Positions 1-6,500 of a DNA stretch of 6,639 nt are shown one piece after another; within the stretch, counting starts at the first letter, position 1; each line of letters opens with the position of its first letter. Location of the stretch: contig JAJZIZ010000038.1 in the NCBI GenBank assembly GCA_021846005.1, forward strand, positions 1 to 6,639, given 5' to 3'. This stretch comes from Microcaldota archaeon (GTDB lineage Archaea; Micrarchaeota; Micrarchaeia; Micrarchaeales; CABMGC01). The notes beneath the pieces were generated by a model that was not told the DNA's origin, did no database searches, and saw only the letters and a list, made by a program, of their open reading frames with translations. Position numbers and translations under genes: made by a program.

Positions 1-18
1 GGCACGCATTGTTTCCAT
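1..18 (-). CDS. 5' end of a leftward gene cut by the window edge
   Basis: On the minus strand an ATG at 18-16 opens a frame that stays open to the edge (M-E-T-M-R-A), with a second in-frame ATG at 9-7. Only six codons are visible, so the product cannot be named. The reason to call it is the TATA-like element TATATAAG at 48-41, whose centre lies about 27 nt ahead of the ATG at 18. That is the spacing expected for an archaeal leaderless transcript. The call depends on the promoter reading, and the gene body lies outside the window. Confidence 0.3.
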
Positions 19-37
19 GTTTCCTGTTTTGTTCTGC

Positions 38-54
38 ATTCTTATATACTTTCT
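38..54 (-). promoter_or_regulatory. TATA box and BRE of the left-edge gene
   Basis: Read on the minus strand, a purine-rich BRE-like stretch (AAGAAAG) runs directly into TATATAAG. The TATA centre is about 27 nt upstream of the ATG at 18, so transcription would start at or next to the start codon. The element lies beyond the thermosome stop codon and just downstream of the dyad at 59-97. The next gene therefore appears to have its own promoter rather than sharing the thermosome transcript. Confidence 0.4.
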
Positions 55-58
55 TGCA

Positions 59-97
59 CGCCCTTACTCCTATCTCAAGGATAGGAGTTTGCGGGCG
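59..97. repeat. Strong inverted repeat (hairpin or operator) upstream of the left-edge promoter
   Basis: The arms ACTCCTATC (66-74) and GATAGGAGT (80-88) are perfect complements around the 5-nt loop TCAAG. After a small internal loop (TT against TTGC), a second stem follows, CGCCC (59-63) with GGGCG (93-97), giving 14 paired positions. The dyad lies 11 nt upstream of the TATA element at 41-48 and 70 nt past the thermosome stop. No T-run follows it on the minus strand, so it does not look like a classical hairpin terminator. It could be a regulator-binding site for the left gene or a 3'-end structure of the thermosome mRNA. Confidence 0.5.
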
Positions 98-109
98 AGT
101 CATATTTTA

Positions 110-130
110 TCAGAAAAATCCGCCTCTGCG
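110..130 (-). terminator. Possible T-tract terminator of the thermosome gene
   Basis: About 50 nt past the thermosome stop codon the minus strand has a short T5 run (plus-strand A's at 114-118) preceded by a GC-rich stretch. Archaeal RNA polymerase can terminate at T-tracts without a strong hairpin, so this is the most plausible termination point before the next promoter at 41-54. Only five T's are present, so the call is weak; the dyad at 59-97 is the alternative. Confidence 0.25.
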
Positions 131-166
131 CGTTTGGGCACATCATCGGCTTAGTCATCTGTTTAT

Positions 167-1822
167 TTATTCCATGCCTTCCATTCCAGGCATTCCGCCA
201 GGTCCGCCGCCAGGTCCTCCCCCCGATCTTCCTTTCGAGCTTATCATGTCGTCTATTCTGAGGATTGCCGCTGTCGCCTCTGTTGCGCTTGAGAGTGCCT
301 GGAGCTTTACCTTCAGGGGTTCTATCACGCCAGGCTTTTCCATGTCAGCTATCGAATTGGCGTAGACATCTATGCCGTAGCTCTTTCCTGAAGCAGCCTT
401 GTGCTTTGTCCTTAGGTTGACCAGTGTGTCTATGGCATCCATTCCTGCGCTGTCTGCAAGCGTCTTAGGTATTACTTCAAGGGCGTCTGCGAATGCCTGT
501 ATTGCAAGCTGCTCCCTGCCGCCTACATCGGTCGCATAGTCTCTCACCTTGAGGGCAACTTCTATCTCTGTGCTGCCGCCTCCAGTTACATACTTGCCCG
601 ATTCTATCGCGCTGGCAAGAGCGCCGAGAGCGTCTGTAAGCGCCCTTTCGACCTCATCAACTGTCTGCTTTGCGCCTCCCCTTATGAATATGGTAACGCT
701 CTTCGGATCCTTGCATTTTTCTACAAATACCATCTGTTCGCCGGAGACCTTCTTTTCCTCCACTAAGCCTGCAAATCCGAGATCTTCAGAAGTAAGATCA
801 TCGAGGCTTGTGACAAGCCTTGCGCCGGTGGCCTTTGCGAGCTTCTCCATATCGCTTTTCTTGGCTCTCCTTATGGCCATTATACCGGCCTTTGACAGAT
901 AGTGCTGTGCAACGTCGTCTATGCCTTTCTGTATGAATATGACATTGGCACCGCTCTTGGATATCTTGTTGGCCATCTCCCTGAGCATCTTCTCTTCCTG
1001 GGCAAGGAATGCCTGCATCTGGTCAGGAGAAGTTATCTCTATCCTTGCGTCTGTCTCGGTCTTCTCTATCTCAAGAGCGACATCGAGCAAAGCTATCTTT
1101 GCATTCTTGATGGACTTTGGCATTCCAGGGTGTGCAATCTCTTTGTCTATCAATACCCCGTTTATGAAGCTTGTGTCCTCTATTGAGCCGCCTTCCTTTT
1201 TCTCCAGCTTTATGAAATCCCTGTCTATGGTTACCTTGCCGTTCTCCTTTATCGAAACCTGCTTTATTGCCTGAAGGGAGAGTTTTGCCATCATCTTCTT
1301 TGTCTCTATGCTGCCTATGTTCTTGGAGCCCATCGATATCATGGCTATCTTCTGCAGCTTGTCCTCGTCTTCAAGATCTATCTTGCTTGCAACGGTTCCA
1401 AGTATCTCTGTTGCCTTGTGCCTTGCCATCTCGTAGCCCTTTATTATTGCCGCTGGAGGTATCCCTTGATCAAGAAGGTTTCCGGCATTCTTCAGCATCT
1501 CCCCCGCGATTATCACTGCGGAAGTTGTCCCGTCTCCCACTTCTTTGTCTTGCGTCTTTGCTATTTCGACCATTATCTTTGCTATTGGATGCTCTACATT
1601 CATCTCCTGCAATATGGTGGCTCCGTCGTTCGTGATTATTATGTCTCCTAGTTCGCTTACCAGCATCTTATCCATGCCTTTTGGACCAAGTGTGGTCCTG
1701 ACTATGCTGGATACGGCATATCCCACTGCGATGTTGGTGCGCTGGGCTTCCTTCCCTATGAGCCTGCTTGCCCCTTCAGGTAATATCAGATACTGTTGTC
1801 CTCCTAGTTGGTTTTCTGCCAT
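167..1822 (-). CDS. thsA: Thermosome subunit (group II chaperonin, Cpn60/TCP-1 family)
   Basis: This encodes a full-length 551-residue subunit of the archaeal cytosolic chaperonin, an ATP-driven double-ring chamber that folds proteins and is related to eukaryotic CCT. The equatorial ATP-binding signature TLGPKGMDK lies at 44-52, NDGATIL at 65-71 and GDGTT at 96-100, with Asp97 as a likely catalytic residue. The family's second conserved catalytic Asp falls at Asp397 in RALTDAL. The apical and intermediate regions follow in normal order, including FIRGGAKQTVDE at 379-390 and VTGGGSTEIE at 412-421. The C-terminus (534-551) is the Gly/Met/Pro-rich tail typical of archaeal thermosomes, which projects into the cavity. 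Length is normal and no key motif is missing. The ATG at 1822 is preceded by GTGAT only 3 nt away and by an AT-rich promoter element, so the mRNA is probably leaderless or nearly so. The gene is divergent from the TBP-like gene. Whether the subunit forms homo- or hetero-oligomers cannot be told here; the alpha label is conventional. Confidence 0.97.
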   Translation of the reverse strand: MAENQLGGQQYLILPEGASRLIGKEAQRTNIAVGYAVSSIVRTTLGPKGMDKMLVSELGDIIITNDGATILQEMNVEHPIAKIMVEIAKTQDKEVGDGTTSAVIIAGEMLKNAGNLLDQGIPPAAIIKGYEMARHKATEILGTVASKIDLEDEDKLQKIAMISMGSKNIGSIETKKMMAKLSLQAIKQVSIKENGKVTIDRDFIKLEKKEGGSIEDTSFINGVLIDKEIAHPGMPKSIKNAKIALLDVALEIEKTETDARIEITSPDQMQAFLAQEEKMLREMANKISKSGANVIFIQKGIDDVAQHYLSKAGIMAIRRAKKSDMEKLAKATGARLVTSLDDLTSEDLGFAGLVEEKKVSGEQMVFVEKCKDPKSVTIFIRGGAKQTVDEVERALTDALGALASAIESGKYVTGGGSTEIEVALKVRDYATDVGGREQLAIQAFADALEVIPKTLADSAGMDAIDTLVNLRTKHKAASGKSYGIDVYANSIADMEKPGVIEPLKVKLQALSSATEATAAILRIDDMISSKGRSGGGPGGGPGGMPGMEGME

Positions 1823-1848
1823 TATATCACTTTTTTTATTTTTTTAAG
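1823..1848 (-). promoter_or_regulatory. Proximal AT-rich promoter element of the thermosome gene
   Basis: Minus strand upstream of the ATG: a run starting CTTAAAAAAATA and continuing in A's covers about 1848-1831, centred 20-25 nt from the start codon, followed by GTGATATA directly before ATG. The spacing fits a TATA element driving a leaderless mRNA. The GTGAT at 1830-1826 matches part of the archaeal Shine-Dalgarno consensus, but its 3-nt spacing is too short to be convincing. Confidence 0.4.
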
Positions 1849-1910
1849 CACAAATAGATATTGTTTCCAAAATTTTACGTATTCTGAAAAACATTATTAT
1901 TATCTCCAGC

Positions 1911-1930
1911 AAAATATTTATACCTTTCTC
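1911..1930 (-). promoter_or_regulatory. Distal TATA box (possible second thermosome promoter)
   Basis: Read on the minus strand, GAAAGG followed by TATAAATATTTT is the best sequence match to an archaeal BRE plus TATA pair in this intergenic region. Transcription from it would start near 1892 and leave a leader of about 70 nt before the thermosome ATG. The same AT block read on the plus strand (TATTTATA) could instead serve a rightward transcript starting near 1943. The orientation is unresolved, although the purine-rich BRE favours the minus strand. Confidence 0.35.
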
Positions 1931-1942
1931 GAGAGGACGGAA

Positions 1943-2014
1943 GGGAGGCTGTGCCACGATGCGATTGATGCCAAAACCATTTCAGGAAGTTTTGACTGTC
2001 GCGGTGCACATGAT
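1943..2014 (+). other. GC-richer intergenic stretch with nested stems (candidate small RNA or leader)
   Basis: Between two AT-rich promoter blocks lies a more GC-rich stretch with no convincing reading frame. It can form three nested stems: TGTGC (1950-1954) with GCACA (2006-2010), GCGA (1961-1964) with TCGC (1999-2002), and CAAAAC (1972-1977) with GTTTTG (1989-1994) around an 11-nt loop. A plus-strand TATA-like element at about 1913-1920 would place a start near 1943. I do not recognise an RNA family, and short nested stems arise by chance, so this is only a candidate. Confidence 0.2.
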
Positions 2015-2028
2015 AGCTTTAAAAAGCT
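2015..2028 (+). promoter_or_regulatory. Palindromic TATA box of the TBP-like gene
   Basis: AGCTTTAAAAAGCT is a perfect inverted repeat (6-bp arms around AA) that contains the TATA-like core TTTAAAAA at 2018-2025. With the usual spacing of about 25 nt, transcription would begin near 2046-2048, giving a leader of 7-9 nt before the ATG at 2055 or none before a TTG at 2046. A second AT-rich block, TTATAAGTATA (2034-2044), would suit a start at the internal ATG at 2082 instead. Confidence 0.45.
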
Positions 2029-2054
2029 TCATGTTATAAGTATACTTGAATTTC

Positions 2055-2363
2055 ATGGCAAAAGGCAAGGCGGAACATAGGATGCCGGTTAAAATCAACC
2101 CTAAGATAAAGATACAGAACATAGTGGTAAAGGCCGACCTGCATGCGAACATTGACCTCTTTTCTCTTTCGAAGAACATACGGGAGGTTGACTATGAGCC
2201 GGAGCAGTTCCCTGGGGCCATATATAGGATAAAGGAACCCAAGGCAGTCATAATTCTCTTCAAGAATGGAAAGCTTATCTGCACAGGATCCAACACTACC
2301 AAGAACATAAAAATAGTGCTAGAGAGAGCCACAAAGATAATCTCCAAGTATGTAATCTCCTGA
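2055..2363 (+). CDS. Single-repeat TATA-binding protein (half-size TBP)
   Basis: The 102-residue product is one TBP repeat with a short basic N-terminal tail. Archaeal TBP normally has about 180-200 residues in two repeats that form the DNA-bending saddle. Visible TBP signatures are IQNIVV (20-25), YEPEQFPG (47-54), IYRIKEPKAV (56-65), IILF (66-69) and GKLICTG (72-78). The positions known to contact the minor groove are kept: Asn22, the intercalating pair Phe52 and Phe69, and Thr77. IQNIV and YEPEQFPG resemble the C-terminal repeat of ordinary archaeal TBP, and residues 13-20 resemble the inter-repeat linker. The protein is strongly basic (19 Lys/Arg against 9 Asp/Glu), unlike the usually acidic archaeal TBPs. 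No second repeat is encoded upstream in any frame or downstream, where the convergent gene begins. Starts at 2046 (TTG, 105 aa) or 2082 (ATG, 93 aa) are possible; the ATG at 2055 best fits the TATA spacing. It probably recognises promoters as a homodimer, but could be a TBP antagonist or accessory factor if a full TBP exists elsewhere. Confidence 0.9.
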   Translation: MAKGKAEHRMPVKINPKIKIQNIVVKADLHANIDLFSLSKNIREVDYEPEQFPGAIYRIKEPKAVIILFKNGKLICTGSNTTKNIKIVLERATKIISKYVIS

Positions 2364-2370
2364 CTTCAGG
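2359..2370. repeat. Palindrome spanning the two convergent stop codons
   Basis: CCTGACTTCAGG has 5-bp arms around CT. It contains the TGA of the rightward TBP-like gene (2361-2363) and, on the other strand, the TGA of the leftward glycosyltransferase gene (2368-2366). Both stop codons are thus placed symmetrically in one small dyad with two bases between the genes. Confidence 0.6.
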
Positions 2371-3517
2371 CAGTTTTTCCTTCAGGATTTCCTTTTTTTG
2401 CCTTTGCGAGCTCGGCGTCGAATTTCTTGAAGAACGCATCCCACGAGTAATTGAGCATGACGCGCTTCCTTCCATTTTTTCCCATCTTAGCGGCTTCGCT
2501 TTTATGCTCGGCAAGATAAAGCATTTTTTCAGCCATTTCTGCAGGAGAATTTACCAGGAAGCCGGTCTCGCCATCCGATATTGTTTCCTTTGGGCCTCCT
2601 TCATTTACAGATATTACTGGTTTTGAGCTTGCCATGCCTTCCAGAGGCACGTATCCGTAATCCTCGTTTATCGCAGAGAACAGCACAGCAGTAGACTCGG
2701 AATATAGCCTTGACAGTTCCCTGTCTGTTATGTTTGTCTTTATCGTGACGTCCAGGCCTTTTGACATCGATACCAGTTTCTTGTAGTATGCCTGGTGCTC
2801 TGGATTTGCCGAAAGGGTTCCTGAAAGAACAAGCCTGTACTTCTTCTTGGAAAGCCTGTTGAATCTCTTGAAAGCATTTATCACGTAATCCTGGCGCTTG
2901 TTTGATAATATTCTCGAAGGATAGAAAAAGTATTTCTCATCGCCTTTGTCTGCGAACTTCTCGTAATCTATGCCCGGGTTTATGACTTCCGATTCCCTTG
3001 AGAAATATTTTGATATGCGAGTTTGGGTGTTTGAGGAATTCGCAGCTATTGCTTCTATATTCCTCACTACATTATGCGATATGAGTTTGTAGGCCTTGGT
3101 CATTGCGGAATAGAGGAACTTTTCCTTGTAGGATCTGTAGCGCATTCTTTCCGCATACAGGTCGTAGACCTCTCTTGGAGGAGTATGGCAGTACCAAAGC
3201 ACCCTGGGATTCTTGTGCCTTATCCATTCGCTTGGAGATATGTGGGGATTGAGAACGTCATAATCCTCCTTTATTATGAGATTATAGAAATTGTATCCGT
3301 ATCTAAGTCCTTGTGATGCCCTGTATGGCAAAGCGCCTGAAAAAGGAACGTGTTTGCCTATTATCCTTATATCCAGATCCTTGAATTCAGGAAAGGTTGT
3401 CTTCGGATTGTATTCAAGAGCATATATTGGCGCAGAGTAGTGCTGGGCTATTTTCAGCATGACACGCTCAAAGCCTCCTTTCAAGGAAATGTACGGCTGT
3501 ATTATGAGTAGCTTCAT
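2366..3517 (-). CDS. GT4-type glycosyltransferase (glycosyl transferases group 1), likely N-glycan assembly
   Basis: This 383-residue protein has the two-Rossmann-domain GT-B layout of retaining family GT4 enzymes, which move a sugar from a nucleotide donor to a lipid-linked or soluble acceptor. The N-terminal acceptor half begins with MKLLIIQPY and the glycine pair of LKGGFER (Gly14, Gly15). The donor half opens with YPSRILSNKRQD at 199-210. The hallmark EX7E motif is present as E285-DYGYVPL-E293, followed by EGGPKETI at 306-313. No signal peptide or membrane segment is seen, so it should act in the cytosol or at the inner membrane face. It lies 9 nt behind aglB on the same strand, which suggests co-transcription and a role in building the lipid-linked oligosaccharide that AglB transfers. 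Donor and acceptor cannot be read from sequence. A GTG one codon upstream (3520) is an alternative start; the SD-like GAGG supports the ATG. Confidence 0.9.
   Translation of the reverse strand: MKLLIIQPYISLKGGFERVMLKIAQHYSAPIYALEYNPKTTFPEFKDLDIRIIGKHVPFSGALPYRASQGLRYGYNFYNLIIKEDYDVLNPHISPSEWIRHKNPRVLWYCHTPPREVYDLYAERMRYRSYKEKFLYSAMTKAYKLISHNVVRNIEAIAANSSNTQTRISKYFSRESEVINPGIDYEKFADKGDEKYFFYPSRILSNKRQDYVINAFKRFNRLSKKKYRLVLSGTLSANPEHQAYYKKLVSMSKGLDVTIKTNITDRELSRLYSESTAVLFSAINEDYGYVPLEGMASSKPVISVNEGGPKETISDGETGFLVNSPAEMAEKMLYLAEHKSEAAKMGKNGRKRVMLNYSWDAFFKKFDAELAKAKKGNPEGKTA
2374..2399 (+). terminator. T-tract terminator of the TBP-like gene, inside the convergent gene
   Basis: Eleven nucleotides past the TBP-like stop codon the plus strand carries T5 (2374-2378) and then T7 (2393-2399). 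The preceding CCTGA/TCAGG dyad offers a weak stem. T-tracts are the main archaeal termination signal. These tracts double as the Lys/Gly-rich codons at the C-terminus of the glycosyltransferase on the other strand, so no separate intergenic terminator is needed. Confidence 0.4.
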
Positions 3518-3524
3518 CACTATT

Positions 3525-3528
3525 CCTC
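3525..3528 (-). promoter_or_regulatory. SD-like GAGG deciding the glycosyltransferase start
   Basis: On the minus strand GAGG overlaps the aglB TGA stop codon and lies 7 nt before the ATG at 3517, but only 4 nt before the GTG at 3520. The spacing favours the ATG and suggests translational coupling to aglB. Confidence 0.4.
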
Positions 3529-6500
3529 ATCCAGGTATAGTGTAATTGTTGTGCACCCATGTCGGCTTCGGAGGCACATAAGGAAGCTTGCCAGTGTAGT
3601 TGTTGAGCTTCAATATCATCACGGTGTTTGTCGAATTTACCATATTTATGCCGGAGAAGTTCTTCGGGTACACCAGAGTATATCCAGGCAGCTTGCCGAA
3701 GAAGAACCCCTTGTAGTAGGTAGAGTTGTAGAATTCAGTAGGCGCGTTGGTTATCGTATCGTTCGGGCCGTTTGGCAGGTATATGGCAAGGAACTCCATA
3801 AGAGTCTGGCCGTTAGGCCCTGCTATCGAACCCAGATAATAATTTGTGGATATTACTATGTTGGTCTTCGTCCCGTTCTCATTGTAGACATTTAGTACTC
3901 CCTGCTGATTGGTTTGGGATGTCGATACGCAGTATGTTGTGTTGAGTACCTGCGGTACCGTTTGCCCCACAAGGGCTATTGCCTGCACCGCCGTAGTAGT
4001 ATTTGAGAAGCTGCAGTACTGGTTTATAGTAGGCTGCACGGGCAGAGCGAGTGTAACAGGATCATGCGCGGTTTCGCATGGCGAGGTGCCTATCAGGAAA
4101 GACTGGCCGTATTGTGCTCCCTGTGATACTGCATAAGGCTTGCTTGTCTGGTTCACATATACGCATGCCAGGAAGTCGAGGGCAGACCACTTCTGCACCA
4201 GCTGGTTGTCAAACAAAAGATAGCCTGCCTGCGCAGTGTTGTCCATGAAGGATGAAAGCCTTGTGGCATTGTATCCGTCCTGGTTGCCAAGCACAAAGTG
4301 GGCAGCAACATTATAGTCTAAGGTTGCGACTGCATTGTCACCCCTTATTACCGCGTTGCTGTTTCCAAACCAGTTTATCCAGTCCCCATAATCCCACCAC
4401 GCAAGTATCCTTGGTGCATGCGGGCCTATGTTGCTTCTCATCCATGAAAGGGCGCTTAGCCACTGCGGGGTAAGCGTGTTGCAGAACATAGTTGCGGAAA
4501 CGACACTCGTTACATTATTGCAGTTCTTGCCAATTGCAGTGAATACGCTGAAAACAGATGCAGATTCGAATATTATAGCCAGAATAACTACTGCGTAAAG
4601 GGCATACAAGGCCTTCTGCTTTTTAGAAGGGTCCATTTTGTTTATCATAAGATATAGTTCGCCTATGATTATTCCGATTGCTATTATGTAGGCCACTCCG
4701 AAGTGCGGAAGGTACTTTATTTCGCTCATGGCTGCAAACGCAAGGAGCGCGACCATGACGAATGTGAAGATTGCAGACCTTGAATCCTTGATAAGTATGT
4801 CATACAGAGTGAATGCTGCAAACAGGATAAGTACTACCCATACAAGCAGCGGGAAGCCACCTACCCCTGCGCCTATTATGCCAAATCCTGAAGCGCCGAA
4901 GTTGAATGCAGGACCTGTAGTCACGTACTCCTGCACGGTCATAAACAATGGTGTGGATGGCGTGGTGAAGTGCGAAGCCAATGCCAGGAATGAGGTTATC
5001 GGCTTGCTCAGAGGGCTCAGGATCGCAAGCAGAAGTATCAGGACAAGAAGCCCTATTCTTAATGCCAGATCATTGAGCGTAGTTCTCTCCATCAGATTGT
5101 ATTTTCCAAGATAGATAGGCAGGTACTCGAATATCAGAGCTGCTATGAAGGCTATGAGAGGAAATCCTATGATAGTGGGTATCCCCAATATGCTTGGTAT
5201 CCTGTTTGATAGTGTTGCATTGTAAGGAGCATATATGATGTAGAATAATATTATCACTGCAAGCATTATGCCGTTTGACTTGAAGAACTCTATGCTGCTC
5301 TTTTTCCTCAAGGTGTCAAGAACTCCCTGCACAAGTATGTATAGTGCAAGCACTGCGGATGTGACATTGTAATAGTGGGCGCCGAGGAAGTTTGATGCGA
5401 ATGCTATGCCTGCCAGTATAGCATATCTCTTTTCACTTGGATATTTGACTGCTAGAGCATAGGCTGCCACCATAAAGAACAAGGCAAAAAGACCCCACGG
5501 CTCAAGGAGCTGCTCTCCGGCAATGAATGTGGTTATCAGAGTCGGCATTGTTGCTATCAGTGCTGCAGCAGTAAGAGCCGGGAATGAACCGTATTCATGA
5601 TAGACAAACATGAAGACTATGAAAACAAGCAATGCTGCTACTATGGGAGGATAGTAAGAACTTACAAGAGAAAGGAGACTGGTGCTTATGGTAGGGGAAT
5701 TTGGGTGTGTATCTGCAAGGCGGTACCAGTATGCCTCAAGGTAAGGTATAAGTGGCTGGATCCTGTCTGTTGTCCCATTATTTACTGGCCATGCCGAATA
5801 ATCAAGGCGGAACTGGTATCCGTAAACAAGTATCTGCCTTGTGCTCAGCATGTCAAAATACGGGTCAAATTCGAAGTATTTTGGCGCATTGCCTATATTT
5901 ACCATCCTTGAAGCAAATGTTATCAGCATTATTGCGAATAGAAGTCCCCATACCACATATGTCCATTTCTTTGAGTCCATTGAAGAGGAGCTGCCATTTC
6001 CTTTCAGAAGATTTTTTTCTTCGCGCTCGTGGCCTGAAAGAAGGGTATTTTCTTGTTCTATATGTGATAGGCGTATTTTTGCGAGTTCCTCTGGGCCTGC
6101 GCCTTTTGACTCGAGAGTCTTGATCTCTTCGCTGTTCCTCTTTACAAGCTCTTCCTCTTCGCGCTCGTGGACCTTTACTATGACCATATCCAACTGTGCA
6201 GCTGAAAGCTGCTTTCTCAAGCCTGTTATGCGTTCCTTTGCATTTGCACGGACGTTGGAGACTATAGCTTCACTTGATTTTCCGGTGCTGCGGCGCTTCA
6301 GGAAAGAAAAATCGAGTGCACCCTGCTGGTATGAAATTGCAAGCCCTATTATGGTAAGTATAACCACATTTACGTTGTAGAGACCTGCTGAAAATGAGAA
6401 GATGTGTATGACATTGCGGAAGTAGGACTCTGTCCATGTAAGCATGGGAGGGAATATCATTCCGAATATGAAGCCTATAACCCCTATTTCGAATATGTTC

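Noticed and set aside
110..146. C/D-box-like motifs (ATGATGT and CTGA, minus strand) past the thermosome stop
   Set aside because: The C box is imperfect, there is no internal D'/C' pair, and no terminal stem is visible. Such short motifs are expected by chance.
9..365. Plus-strand frame over the thermosome 3' end and left flank
   Set aside because: Its second half is the complement of the thermosome Gly/Pro/Met tail and the first half has no domain or promoter. It is a shadow.
1808..2080. A plus-strand frame just upstream of the TBP-like gene that might encode a lost first TBP repeat
   Set aside because: The translation shows none of the TBP signatures (no QNIV, PEQFPG or TG motif), and it overlaps the thermosome start. 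I see no degenerate first repeat in any frame.
1982..2179. A 65-codon minus-strand frame with a hydrophobic middle
   Set aside because: It is antisense to the TBP-like gene, whose conserved residues explain the sequence. The hydrophobic stretch is the complement of its Lys/Ile-rich codons.
5841..6380. A 179-codon plus-strand open frame antisense to aglB
   Set aside because: It lies wholly within the aglB coding region, which has unmistakable family motifs. The product shows no recognisable domain and is rich in Ser, Arg and Phe, as expected from a reversed hydrophobic and charged gene.
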